A stretch of 64,000 nt of DNA from Rhizomys pruinosus. Its lineage: Eukaryota > Chordata > Mammalia > Rodentia > Spalacidae. Both the position numbers and the translations under genes were made by a program. The notes beneath the pieces are model-generated. The model was not told where the DNA came from and ran no database searches. It worked only from the letters and a program-made list of their open reading frames with translations. This document shows, one piece after another, positions 11,559-23,262 of this stretch (position 1 is the stretch's first letter; the number at the start of each line of letters is the position of its first letter). Location: contig VZQC01006697.1 in assembly GCA_009823505.1 (NCBI GenBank), positions 1,055,474 through 1,119,473 of the forward strand. Reading direction: 5' to 3'.

Positions 11559-14500
11559 AGCAACTACAAATCAATAGTATTTGTGATGAAAGGGGAAACA
11601 TCACAACAGACAAAGTAAATATCCAGACAGTCATATAGGAATATTTCAAAAACCTATACGCTACTAAATTTGAAAACTTTAGAGAAATGGATGAATATTC
11701 GAAATCCTGGGAACCAAGAAAGCTTAACCAAGAAGAGATTGACAGTTTAAGCAGGCCCATAATATTTGAGGAAATTGAGGATGTGATTAAAAGCCTCCTA
11801 AGTAAAAAAAGCCCGGGCACAGATGTGTTCACAGCAGAATTCTATAAAACATTTAAGGAGGTCCTACAACCATTACTACTCAATCTCTTGAGAAGGATAC
11901 AAACAGAAGCAGTTCTCCCAAATTCCTTCTATGACGCTAGCTTCAGCATAATACCAAAACCAGAAAAAGATACAAACAAAAAAGAAAGCTATAGACCTAT
12001 CTCATTAATGAACATAGACACAAAAATTCTCAACAAAATACTTGCAAATTGTATACAGACCCACATCAAAAAGATCATCCATCATGAACAAGTTGGATTC
12101 ATATCAGAGATGCAGGGATGTTTCAACATATGTAAATCAATAAATATCATAAAACACATAAATGGACTGAAAAACGAAAACCACACGATCATCTCAACTG
12201 ATGCAGAAAAAAGCCTTTGACAAGATCCAGCATCCCTTCACATTTAAAGTCCTAGAGGGAATTCGACTGAAGGGAGCATTCCTCAACATAATCAAAGCCA
12301 AATATAGCAAACCCACTGCCAACATCATCCTAAATGGAGAAAAACTGGAACCTTTCCCTTAAAGGCGGGAACCTGGCAAGGCTGCCCCTTATTGCAGCAC
12401 CTCTTTAACATAGTGCTTGAAACACTTGCTAGGGCAATAGGACAAGAAAAGGAAATTAAAAGAGTACTAACTGTAAAAGAAGAAGTTAAGCTATCCTTTT
12501 TTGCAGATGATATGATAGTTTACCTAAGGGATGCTAAAAATTCCACCAGAAAACTTCTAGAAATGATCAAGAGTTTCAGTAAAGTGCCAGGATACAAAAT
12601 TAACCTGGAAAAAAATCAGTAGCCTTTCTTTACACCAACAATAAACAAGTGGAGAAGAAATATAAGAAAACCTTCCCACTCACAATAGCCTCAAAAATAA
12701 TAAAATACCTGAGAACAAACCTAACCAAAGATATCTACAACAAAAAATTTTAAACCCCTGAAGAAGGAGATTGAAAATGACATCGAAAGATGGAAAGATC
12801 TCCCATGTTCATGGATTGGAAAAATTAATATAGTAAAAATGTCCACTTTACCCAAATTGATATACAGATTCAACACAATCCCAATCAAAATCCCCATGAG
12901 CTTCTTCACAGACTTGGAAAAAAAATCCTTAAATTCATATGGAGAAACAAAAGACCACAATTAGCTAAAGCAACCCTGAGTGAAAAATACAATACAGGGG
13001 GAATTGCCCTACCAGACTTCAAGCTATATTACAAGGCCATAGTCATAAAGACAGCCTGGTACTGGCAGAAAAACAGACCAGTTGACCAATGGAACAAAAT
13101 TGAAGATCCAAACCTGAACTCATACAATTTCCTCCACCTCATAGTTGACAAAGGGGTAAAAAATTCTTTAGTGGAGGAAGGATAGCATCTTCAGCAAATG
13201 GTGCTGTCCAAACTGGATCACCATTTGTAAAAGAACAAAATTAAACCCCTACCTCTCACCCTGTATAAAAATCAACTCCAAGTAGATCAAAGATCTCAAT
13301 GTAAAACCCAAAACCCTGAAGTTGATAGAAGAAAAGGGTGGTAACAACCTACAAGACATAGGCGATGGAAAAGACTTTCTAAGTCAGACAGCAGCTGCAC
13401 AGGAAATAAGGTCAATAGTCGACAAATGGGGCCTCATCAAACTCAAAAGCTTCTGTACAGCAAAAGAAGCAATCAAGGAGGTGAAGAGAAAATCCACAGA
13501 GTAGGAGGAAATCTTCACCAGTGGTTCTGCTGACAGAGCATTAACATCAAGAATATATAGACTGCTCAAAAACCAAAGAAGTAAGAGAACAAATGACCTA
13601 CTCAAAAGATGGAGTAAAGAGCTGAACAGAGACTTCACCAATGAGGGAGTAAAGGTGAGTGAAAAACATCTTAAAAAGTGTTTAACATCATTAATATTTA
13701 AGGAAATGCAAATTAAAACCACCCTCTGATTTCATCTCATTCTAATACAACTGGCTAAGTTCAAGAACACAGACACCAAATGCTGGAGAGGTTGAAGGGA
13801 AAGGGGAACACTCATCTACTGCTGGTGGGAATGTAATCTTGTACAACCATTATGGAAAGCAGTGTGGAGAACCCTTAAAAGACTCAAAATGAGCCTACCA
13901 CCTAACCCAGCCCCACTACTCCTGGGTATATACCCACAAGACTCATCCTACTGAAAAGATACCTGCACAGCCATGTTTATTGCAGCTCTCTTCACAATAA
14001 GGAAGAGCTGAAACCAGCCCAAATGTCCCTTATTGATTACTGGATGACAAAAATGTGGTTCATCAACACAATGGAGTACTACTCAGTGGTAAAGAAAGAT
14101 GACATCCTGAACTTTGTAGGTAAATGGATGGAACTCTAATACATTATGCTATGTGAAGTAACACAGTCCCAGAAAAACAAGTGGTGAATGGTCTCCCTCA
14201 CTTGTGGTTGTTAACACCAAATACCCAGATGAAAGGCAAGCTGAACAACATTATTGTTATATTTCTGTTTATCTGAAAGCAACTATGTTGTTACAATGTC
14301 AATCACTTAACAGGCTCTAGACTCAATCCAGCACTTACTTTCGGACTCTGTAATTACTGTATATTAGTGGAAAGTAGGTATTCGTATTTTAGAGTAATAT
14401 AAAATTAAAGGAGGAAAATGTGTTCCTAAGCATAAAAAAAGATGGAGTGAAAGATGCAGGACATTTATGACAGAATGCATGATCTGGGGTGGGGTGGAGG

Positions 14501-14584
14501 AAAGGGAAAGGGGAATATGTCTAAACTGAAGTGAGAAATGATGTCTGAAATACATAAAACATCAATAAAAGCATTATTAAAAAA
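11559..14584 (+). mobile_element. LINE-1, 5'-truncated, with ORF2 and 3' UTR
   Basis: About 3.0 kb of L1 in sense orientation starts in the endonuclease-RT linker of ORF2. It runs through the reverse transcriptase and C-terminal region to a 3' UTR ending catcaataaaagcatt. The short word taatatgagtt flanks it (11548-11558 and 14585-14595) and is the likely target-site duplication. The ORF2 frame is broken several times, so the copy is dead. A B1 later landed in the right-hand duplicate. Confidence 0.92.
11565..14187 (+). pseudogene. L1 ORF2 (reverse transcriptase) pseudogene
   Basis: ORF2 of L1 encodes an endonuclease/reverse transcriptase used for target-primed retrotransposition. What remains is the linker, RT and C-terminal part. 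The open piece at 11687-12220 contains [20 protein letters not shown] and HHEQVGFI, typical of L1 RT. The piece at 12392-12622 contains [12 protein letters not shown], the L1 form of the catalytic (F)ADD box. Later text encodes the usual C-terminal features and reaches the family stop codon at about 14185-14187. Stops and frameshifts separate the pieces (for example after 12220 and at 12360), and the endonuclease domain is missing by 5' truncation. Confidence 0.9.
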
Positions 14585-14619
14585 TAATATGAGTTGTAAA
14601 AAAACAGTAAAAAAAAATA

Positions 14620-14772
14620 GCAAGGCGTGGTGATGCATGCCTTTAATCCTAGCACTTGGGAGGTAGAGACAGGCGGATATTTGCGAGTTTAAGGCCAGCC
14701 TCGTCAACAGATTGAGTTCCAGGACAGCTGGGCTACAGGGAGACCCTGTCTCAAAAAGACCAAAAAGAAAAA
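14620..14772 (+). mobile_element. B1 SINE in the L1's 3' target-site duplication
   Basis: The B1 starts gcaaggcgtggtgatgcatg and ends ccctgtctcaaaaagac plus an A-rich tail. The word taatatgagttgta stands at 14585-14598 and again at 14773-14786, marking the duplication made by this insertion. Confidence 0.88.
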
Positions 14773-16029
14773 TAATATGAGTTGTATCTACATTATTGGC
14801 TGAATAGACAAAGGCAGGGCAGATTTCCTTTTGAAAAGCATTTTGCACGATGCTACAGTATCCTCTGCACTAGCTATGACTTTGGCAGTGTCTTTCATGA
14901 GAGCTTATATCAGGTTTCCAAACATAAGTACTCTTCCTTCATAAACTCCCAGATTTATTAATATTTGGTAGTGTTGACACAAGTAATTCCACCTTGATTC
15001 TGACCACTTTTATATTCCATTCACAATTACTTCATAAATTTCACATCTTCAACTCTAATCTAGAGCTCTTTACCACCTTTTGATATAAAAATGCAAGAGC
15101 TTATCTGAGGTTGATATACTTGTCCATACATAAATAAGTAATCGAAGATTGTCTTTGATCTAGCATTCCTAGATTTGTTGATACTGATGGTATAAAGAGC
15201 ATTCAAGAGCTAGCTGAAGGCAGGATTGCAAGTGGATGTATGTTCTTTTCTAAACTCTCAAATCGAGGTTCTAGGAGAGCTGTGAAAAAAACAGCAGCAA
15301 TCTAAGTGTGTGTACTTTTGAGAGTCATGACTTTATAGAAAAGGGGTCAATATAATGACTTTCTTGGTCTGTCACAGCTGTGCAAAGCGATTCCTGGATC
15401 AAATTATGAGGTAGTGAGCATCCTGGACTGATCTCGGCACTTGTCTTAAAGAGGATTCTTTACACTAAATGGAGGATTGGACCCTCTGGCCTCTTTTTCT
15501 TGGTGATAGTGTAATACAAACTATGGATGTGTATTTGCATGTGTGCATACACAAACCATATTCACATCCTCTATTCCCTACTATTCACCCATATCATTGG
15601 TTTAGTATGTTCAGGTTGTGCCACAAGATGACATGAAGACAGTTAGAAAGAAAGCATTCTGTCAATCATGTGGCCGTTTAGCTTCCACACCCTTCTTTAT
15701 TTAATAAGGCTCTTGGCCTTCTGCCAAACTATAGGCTTTCCTTGGAGGACTTCCAAGTTATTTCTTTCCTAAACTAATCCCACACAGTCTGGAATAAGAC
15801 AGCTTTTTTACTTAGAGTGGATTGCTTGTAGACACTAAGTCCTGTTTAGGTTTTAGTAATCCATGAGCATTTTAAAGGAAACTTCCCAAACTCATATGTG
15901 ATCAACATTTAGGCTAAAAGCCACAGGAGTAGAAGAATACTCTTTTAACTTTCTCTTTCACCTTCCTTTTCTCTATGAAACAGAAATCAGAGAGTCCTGT
16001 AAAGAAGGTCAGGAAACCAAAAGGATGGC

Positions 16030-16165
16030 ACAGAGGGAAAAGAGCACTGAATGAAGAGTCAGGAGATCTGTACTCTGTTCTAAGTCATGTCACTGACCAG
16101 CAGTGTGACATTGGGTAGCCCATAGATTTTTATTGTACTTGATCTTCCCTATAATGGAAAATGGC
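16030..16165 (+). mobile_element. MIR SINE (ancient)
   Basis: The text agagcactgaatgaagagtc, then gtcatgtcactgaccagcag and tgtgacattgggtagc follows the MIR core order. Diverged. A copy recurs at about 22650-22800 in the second segment. Confidence 0.65.
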
Positions 16166-16326
16166 AGCTTTCATCAAGGAGCCTTCTAAAAGTCCCTTTG
16201 ATTGAAGCTTTTCATACTCAGCTTTCTCCTATTTTCATGTTCCTGGTTTGAATTATAGTAAAGTGTTTATTAGATGTATGTGATTCCTTTCTGGAGAATA
16301 ATGCTTCAGTTGAAAGATGTAGAGTC

Positions 16327-16591
16327 TGGGCTGGAGAGATGGCCTAGCGGTTAAGAGCGCCGACCGCTCTTGCAGAGGACCCGGGTTCGATCCCCAGCAC
16401 CCACATGGCGGCTGAGAACCGTCTGAAACTCCAACTCCAGGAGAACTCCAGCTCCAGGGGAATCCGACGCCCACTTCTGACCTCCGCGGCATTGCACGAC
16501 ACGGGTGCACAGACTTGCATGCAGACAATACATTCGTACACATACAGAAATAAATAAAATTAATAAAAAAAAATAAAATAAATAAAAAAAA
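16327..16591 (+). mobile_element. Young full-length B2 SINE with 15 bp target-site duplication
   Basis: The tRNA-like head reads ctggagagatggcctagcgg, with B-box-like ggttcgatcccc. A CpG-rich body follows, and then a tail of aataaa units and A-runs. The perfect repeat gaaagatgtagagtc lies on both sides (16312-16326 and 16592-16606). Intact CpGs and a perfect duplication mean a recent insertion. The 3' half resembles mouse B3 more than mouse B2. Confidence 0.95.
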
Positions 16592-17359
16592 GAAAGATGT
16601 AGAGTCATCTCCATTTTTGTAATGTCACTGACAATCTTATTAATCAATATAGTGGATGGGTACTATGTAGGGTTTTATAAGCAAGTCATTTATTTAAAAC
16701 TAATATAATATATAAACATGATAAATTCATGCTTGTTGTGTTCAACTAAAATGTAAGAGGGCTAGAGAGGTACCACTTATCTCCAGCAATTGAATATCTA
16801 GGTATTGAAGTAATTTAAATGTCTTGTTTCTGTCTCTTAAGCTTCTTGTATATGAATGGCGTATATGTTCTTAAGGTCATTTTGAATGGTTATTTTCATT
16901 TAGTTTTACTGATTAATAATATCTTACATCTCTATATAAATGGTCTCTTTTTCTCCTATCTACCCTTCTTTTAAAGATCTGGTGTCTATTTTGTTACTAA
17001 TAGCAAACATAAGAATAAAAAGCAAGTATAAAGTCATTTAATTTCAACAGACATGTTTATATAAATGATCTTGTTTGAGGGTTGTAGCAATTCTTGGAGA
17101 TACCAAAGAGAAAAATCAGCTTTGGGGATCTGGAGGAACTTACTCCAGTTCTCACAGGTAATGAATGGCCAACAGGTAAGGATGACATAGACTCACATAG
17201 TTTCTCCTGCCTAAACTTATTGGGGACTTTTAATGTGTGCAGTTGTTCTTTAAAAATAAATCATTCTGAAAGATCTAATAGACAGAATGAAATGACTTCA
17301 GATAATGGGTAGACCAAAGTAAATACCCTTGTGTCTCTTTTTAAGTGAAATAATGCTAC

Positions 17360-17660
17360 TTCCCAAGATGGCTATGGTCTAGTCCTAAGCCTCATGAATG
17401 TATTTATGAGCCTAAAGGGGACTTTGTAGATGTGATCAAGTTATTTACCTAGAGCTGAGTGTATTATGATAAATGATCTGTGAGGGCTCAGGGTACTTAA
17501 GCTTGTCCTAATAAAAAAGGAAACAAGACAATCAGCAAGAGGTGATATGGTGACAGACGGAGAAACAGAAGGAGGGAAGGAGGGAGAAAGAGAGAGAGGG
17601 AGAGATAGAGAGATCATATTAGTAGCCTCAAATTTGGAAGAAGGTCCTCTAGATTTTTCA
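17360..17660 (+). mobile_element. MLT/MaLR-like LTR fragment (old) with GA-rich tract
   Basis: The order fits a sense MaLR LTR: cctaagcctcatgaatgtat, ggggactttgtagatgtgat, cttgtcctaataaaaaagga, gtgatatggtgacagacgg. A GA-rich stretch at about 17567-17613 follows inside it. The element recurs at about 24030-24320 in copy B. Confidence 0.45.
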
Positions 17661-18304
17661 GAAGGCAAGTAAATGGATGTTCTCCTAGATACTTTAGAAT
17701 GAATGCAGTTCTGTTAATATTGTGGTTTTAATCAATGAGATCTATTTTATACTACTGAGCTTTAGTATTAGAGAGCATAGCATCACTGGAAGCCAACATA
17801 TTTGTGATCATTTGTTTGAGTAACTTAAGGAACATGACAAAACTGTCACATGGAATTCAGTCATGTATTGAGGAGAAGAATAAACAAATGGTTTCACCAA
17901 AACTGAATTAGTGTGATTGAGAGGAAGGTCCAGAGTGCTACAGAGTGGTGAAAGAGGCTCAGAATCCTTCTGGATGGAAAATGGAATATCACAGAATTCT
18001 TCCTTAAGGAGAATCCAAGGAGAATGATCCACAGATGTTTGGGCATAGAGGAGATCTCAGTGACTACATGGTTTTTCTACATTATCGCAGTGCTCAAGTT
18101 AGGGCCACTATAAATAGAAATGAATCAGAGCCTGGGCATTCTCTGTACTTTGAGATGGACAGAAGAGTAGTAAAGGGCTCCATGTTCCCAAGGATTACAT
18201 ATCTTGTCCCAGGGTCTGCACAGTCTTTTCATCCTTTCCATGAAAGTAAGAAAGCCCACTGCTTGCCCATTAAATATAGACCTGCATAAAATCTGCATAC
18301 ATGC

Positions 18305-18700
18305 TGTGCTGGTTAGTTTCAGTGTCTACTCGACACACCAGGGTTGAGGGAGCCTCAACTGGGGATTTGCGTCCATTGGACTGGCCTATGGCCAGTACTG
18401 TCTTGATTGTTGAGTGATGTGGGAGTGTCCAGTCCACTATGGGTGGTGCTACCCCTGGGCAGGTTGTTGTTTATTATATAAGAAAACAGGCTTGGCATGG
18501 GCCATGTGAGCAAGCCAGTAAGCAGCATTCCTCGACGGCCTGCGTTCAGCTACTGCTTCTAGGTTCCTGCTCTGAGTTCCTACCTTGGCTCCCTGAGTGA
18601 TGTACTGTGACCTGGGAAATGTAATCTATATAAACCCTTTCCTCCCCAAGTTGGTTTTGGTCAGAGTGTTTTCGCACAGCAATTGAAGAGAAACTAGACA
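18305..18700 (+). mobile_element. URR1-like rodent interspersed repeat
   Basis: This ~395 bp element begins tgtgctggttagtttcagtg and ends attgaagagaaactagacaa. The two ends are roughly inverted (ttagtttc versus the complement of gaaactag). Inner words gtgggtggtgc-like, ggcatgggccatgtgagcaa, ccagtaagcagcattcctcg and aaaccctttcctccccaagt match a common rodent repeat that I associate with the URR1 (hAT-type) family. The family name is from memory. Confidence 0.5.
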
Positions 18701-20071
18701 ACATGCAATTTAAAAAATGTACATATACATATTAATTTAATATGTATAAATACATATTAAAATTCATCTAGTGCAACACAGCATGTACTTAGGGACACAC
18801 TGTAGAATTTGAAACAGCTGAAGCTTGAAGTAGATCATCTCCTTTCTTCCCAGTCTGCCTTATATCATACATAATGATGAATGGAAGCAATTATAGGCAG
18901 ATTCACTGACAGTGCATCATTTATTGGAGTATAATCCTTCTAGCCAATCAGTGCTGTAAGTCACAATAAATTATATTAGACTTCCAGTATTACTTGAACA
19001 TGTAGAGGGTTATGGATCAGTGGGTATCTGATACTTGAAAAGCTTCAGCATTCAGTTCTTGTTGAATCTCTAATTAACAAATGAAACCAAACTAATCACA
19101 GTAACTTGTTCATTTGACTATATTCTTGCTGTTGAGCACACAATGTGCTAAGGTACAAGTGCAAAGTGCTGTGCAGAGAGGCTTGGGCTCTTATAGGTGT
19201 AGGTGTCTATCATCAGCAAATGAATGCATCTATCAGACATGTAAATGGGGTGTTGCTATGATAAAATGCTTCATCCTAGGCTGCTGATTCATCTAGCTTG
19301 AACCATATGTGCTAATCAATGATTACTTTATGTTAAAAGGCACAGTTTTTTTTTTATTGCTACAGATCAACTGGAAATTTTCCAAGAAAATATCAGCAAA
19401 CTAAGGAGTTTTAAAGTAATGCATGAAATGTATATGGAAAAAGGTAGAAAAAAAAACTTTCAGTGGCTTTTGTGAATGAGAATTTTCCCAGCTACTATAA
19501 ACATTGCGTGGGGGGGGGGGGGAGCAGGCATAAAAGTCTTCAGCAGTACCTGAAGTTTTCCATGTAAAGACAGTTACTATAAATTGTTCATTCAATTCTT
19601 TGTTCAAGAACAAATAATTATTTTCTGTGCCAGAAAAATACCTATATCTTGTACAATGCATTAAGCCTGGAGCTGTGCTTAGAAACATTGGATATTTCAG
19701 AGAAGGGTATTCACCAACTCAATCACACCAGTATAATATTTGTGAAACTCATTAAACATATTAGAGACCATGATGTTTAGCAACTACTTAGGATAATTTT
19801 GTTTTACTAGATTACTATACACCAGTGATACTCAGTTGAGTCTTACCATTAATAAGTTCATAATAAACAGTGAGTGCAGTGCCTCCATATGGTGTATTAG
19901 GTTACATGCATATGAAATATTACACATAGCTCAACAACCTCACATATTATTGACCAACAATACATCAGTTAGACAATACAACACTCATGAAATACTGACG
20001 TCTGTGTTCGAGCTCTATGTGAAAATGGGATTAAGGGCACAGTGAAAAGAGACTGGTAGAAAATAAAACAG

Positions 20072-20254
20072 GCCGGGCGTGGTGGTGCACACCTTTAATA
20101 CTAGCACTCGGGAGGCAGAGGCAGACGGATCTTTGTGATTTCAAGAGCAGCCTGGTCTACAGAGCGAGTTCCAGGACAGCTGGGGCTACAGGGAAACCCT
20201 GTCTCGAAAATACCAAAAAGAAAAATAAAAATAAAAAAGAAAAGAAAAGAAAAC
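20072..20254 (+). mobile_element. Young B1 SINE
   Basis: The element starts gccgggcgtggtggtgcaca and runs through ctacagggaaaccctgtctc to an AAAAT/AAAAG-rich tail. Flanking words gaaaataaaacag and gaaaagaaaacag are the probable duplication. Close to consensus. Confidence 0.93.
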
Positions 20255-21324
20255 AGGACCTGATGACAATGAATCCAAAGGCACAATTTCTATTGCTCAG
20301 AACCAGAGCACTGGAATAGTACTCCTTAAGTTCTAAATGGTTTATACTTAGACCTGGAAATGCTCTCCTTTTAAGTTAGCTCTACTGAGTACAAATACAA
20401 TGAGAACCACAAACATAAGCCACATATGTAAACTTATATTTTCTTCTAGCTATATCAAAAAGCGCAAAACAAGAAAAATTGCCATCTTTTGCTTAAGCAA
20501 TGTCACAAAAATATCATTTCAACATGAAGCCTTGCCTAAAATTACTAATGTCTATTTAATATTTTTCTATACCATCTTTAGGGCCAAAGATAAATTTACA
20601 CTTAGAATACATCTCAATTCATACTAGTCAGTTTTCAAGTTTTCAGGTTGGTTAGATAATCTTATTTTAGAAGTTTTCTTTATTATTTCGCCTTGTTATT
20701 TTTTTGTTTTGTTATTCTTTGGATAGGAATTTGTTTTTAAAGTTGTGAAGACCAGAGTATATATGGGACATGTGGGAGACCAAGCATCATATTACCGTGT
20801 GGACTTACTCAGGGTCACAGAATCTGTAAGTTATAATCTCCTCCCAAAAGCCCATCCTGAGCTGGAGAATGTAGCTCACAGGTAGATGGCTTGCTAAGCA
20901 AGCATCAAATTCGAGCAACACAAGATTTGTTCAGAAATCTATCCTGTGGGTATCTTTCCTGTTCATCATTTGATATAAAAGAGCAATTGTGAATTGTATG
21001 CTAGTCATTTAATACTAACCAAGCACAAAAAACTATTCACCCAAATTCTCAAAATAAAGTGCCTTTATTGCAACACTTAAAGACTCCCCCAATATTCTGG
21101 ATAAACAGAATAGATAATTTTACCATTACAGCATAGAGTGGTATGATAAAAAAATAAAGAACTGCACAGGACAGAGAAACCATGACTTCACATTGTCCTT
21201 TCCACCTCATTACCCAAGTGACAGTGAACCCTAAGCAGTGCCTTCATTTGTGAAATGGGAGGTCAGTATACCTATCATCTTATTTTTAAGACCCTTGCCT
21301 GTTTGGGAATTAACCTATAGTTTA

Positions 21325-21580
21325 TTTTCAGACTTTGTAATTTTGGTATATGTGTGGAGTATATATATATGCATATTTTGGAGTAATATAAAATTAAAGG
21401 GAAGAACAACCAAGAAAGACTTGGACTAAGAACTGACCCAAACAATAAACTTCTGCATCCAAAATTTAAGACCGAGAAAAAGATGCCAGATAGGACTTAA
21501 CCTGTATGCCATAATGCATGTGTTCTGGTAAGGGGGGCATGGATGAGGAACAGGTCTAAAATTAAGAAATGTTGTATGAA
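21325..21580 (+). mobile_element. L1 3' UTR fragment, cut at the N
   Basis: The text tttgtaattttggtatatgt, gagtaatataaaattaaagg, agatgccagataggactta and a G-run follows the L1 3' end seen at 14.35-14.58 kb. It stops at gttgtatgaa right before the single N, so the terminal poly(A) is missing. Confidence 0.7.
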
Positions 21581-21581
21581 N
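21581..21581. other. Assembly ambiguity (single N) at duplication junction
   Basis: A single n separates the end of copy A's L1 3' UTR from the first base of copy B. A lone N at an exact duplication junction suggests a join made during assembly or gap filling. Confidence 0.95.
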
Positions 21582-22971
21582 TTCTGACCACTTTTATATT
21601 CCATTCCACAATTACTCATAAATTTTCACGATCTCAAACTCTAATCTATGATACTGTCTCTTTACCACCGTTCTTAATTAAAGAAAATGAGAAGAGCTCT
21701 ATCTGAGGTATTGTTATACGTCGATGTTCCATACATAAATATAATGTAATCGTAAGATTGTCTTGATCTATGCTATCCTAGCTCAATTGTGTCTGATCAC
21801 GTGATGCGTATAAAGAGCATTCAAGAGCTAGCTGAAGGCAGGGATTGCAAGTGGATGTATGTTCTTTTCTAAACTCTCAAATCGAGGTTCTAGGAGAGCT
21901 GTGAAAAAAACAGCAGCAATCTAAGTGTGTGTACTTTTGAGAGTCATGACTTTATAGAAAAGGGGTCAATATAATGACTTTCTTGGTCTGTCACAGCTGT
22001 GCAAAGCGATTCCTGGATCAAATTATGAGGTAGTGAGCATCCTGGACTGATCTCGGCACTTGTCTTAAAGAGGATTCTTTACACTAAATGGAGGATTGGA
22101 CCCTCTGGCCTCTTTTTCTTGGTGATAGTGTAATACAAACTATGGATTGTGTATTTGTGCATGTGTGCATACACAAACCATATTCACATCCTCTATTCCC
22201 TACTATTCACCCATATCATTGGTTTAGTATGTTCAGGTTGTGCCACAAGATGACATGAAGACAGTTAGAAAGAAAGCATTCTGTCAATCATGTGGCCGTT
22301 TAGCTTCCACACCCTTCTTTATTTAATAAGGCTCTTGGCCTTCTGCCAAACTATAGGCTTTCCTTGGAGGACTTCCAAGTTATTTCTTTCCTAAACTAAT
22401 CCCACACAGTCTGGAATAAGACAGCTTTTTTACTTAGAGTGGATTGCTTGTAGACACTAAGTCCTGTTTAGGTTTTAGTAATCCATGAGCATTTTAAAGG
22501 AAACTTCCCAAACTCATATGTGAAAATTTAGGACTCAAAAGCCACAGGAGTAGAAGAATACTCTCTTTCAACTTTCTCTTTCACCTTCCTTCTCTTATGA
22601 AACAGAAATCAGAGAGTCCTGTAAAGAAGGTCAGGAAACCAAAGGATGGCACAGAGGGAAAAGTAGACTAGGAATGAAGAGTCAGGAGATCTGTACTCTG
22701 TTCTAAGTCATGTCACTGACCAGCAGTGTGACATTGGGTAGCCCATAGATTTTTATTGTACCTTGTATCTTCCCATTATAATGGAAATAATGTCTAGCCT
22801 TTGTATGATCAAGAGAGCCTTCTGAAAAGTCCCTCTTGATTGAAGCTTTTCATACTCGAGCTTTCTCCTATTTCATGTTCCTCTGGTTTTCAGAATTGCT
22901 AGTAAAGTGTTTATTAGATGTATGTGATTCCTTTCTGGAGAATAATGCTTCAGTTGAAAGATGTCAGCAGT

Positions 22972-23262
22972 CTGGGCTCTGAGAGATGGCCTAGCGGTTA
23001 AGAGCGCCGACCGCTCTGCAGAGGACCTCGGGTTCGATCCCCAGCACCCACATGGCTGCTGAGAACCGTCTGAAACAAATCCGAGAAAGCTCAAATCGGA
23101 ATCTCCAGCCAGGGGAATCCGCGCCACTCACCACTCCGCGGCATCGCACGACACGGGTGCACAAGACCTGCATGCAGACAATAATACTAAACAATAATGA
23201 CATAAAAAAAAAAAAAAAAATAATAAAAAAAAAAATAAAAACAAAAAGAATAGAAAGAAGAA
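22972..23262 (+). mobile_element. B2 SINE in copy B (degraded counterpart)
   Basis: This is the counterpart of the young B2 at 16327. It keeps gagatggcctagcggttaag and ggttcgatcccc, but the middle has scattered deletions and insertions (gaaacaaatccgagaaag). It has a long irregular A-run, and the clean 15 bp duplication seen in copy A is lost. Confidence 0.9.

Larger units (their letters stand above)
14998..21400 (+). repeat. 6.4 kb duplicated segment, copy A
   Basis: The sequence from ttctgaccacttttatattc to the L1 3'-UTR words gcatattttggagtaat is repeated in the same orientation starting at 21582. All embedded elements (MIR, B2, MLT-like LTR, URR1-like repeat and B1) recur in order. Copy A looks like clean sequence and gives better matches to repeat consensus sequences than copy B does. 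Confidence 0.97.

Noticed and set aside
12392..12622. Reverse transcriptase frame with an FADD box considered as a possibly active element
   Set aside because: The L1 lacks its 5' half and has several stops and frameshifts, so it is inactive.
16327..16405. tRNA-like sequence with an intact-looking B box
   Set aside because: It is the tRNA-derived head of a B2 SINE with a target-site duplication, not a tRNA gene.
16253..16647. Overlapping minus-strand frames, like those at 22873-23293 and 52969-53261
   Set aside because: All sit inside CpG-rich young B2 SINEs.
17808..18289. Frames of 74 and 84 codons, seen again at 24464-24936
   Set aside because: They recur only because the 6.5 kb segment is duplicated. 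There is no splice context or protein resemblance.
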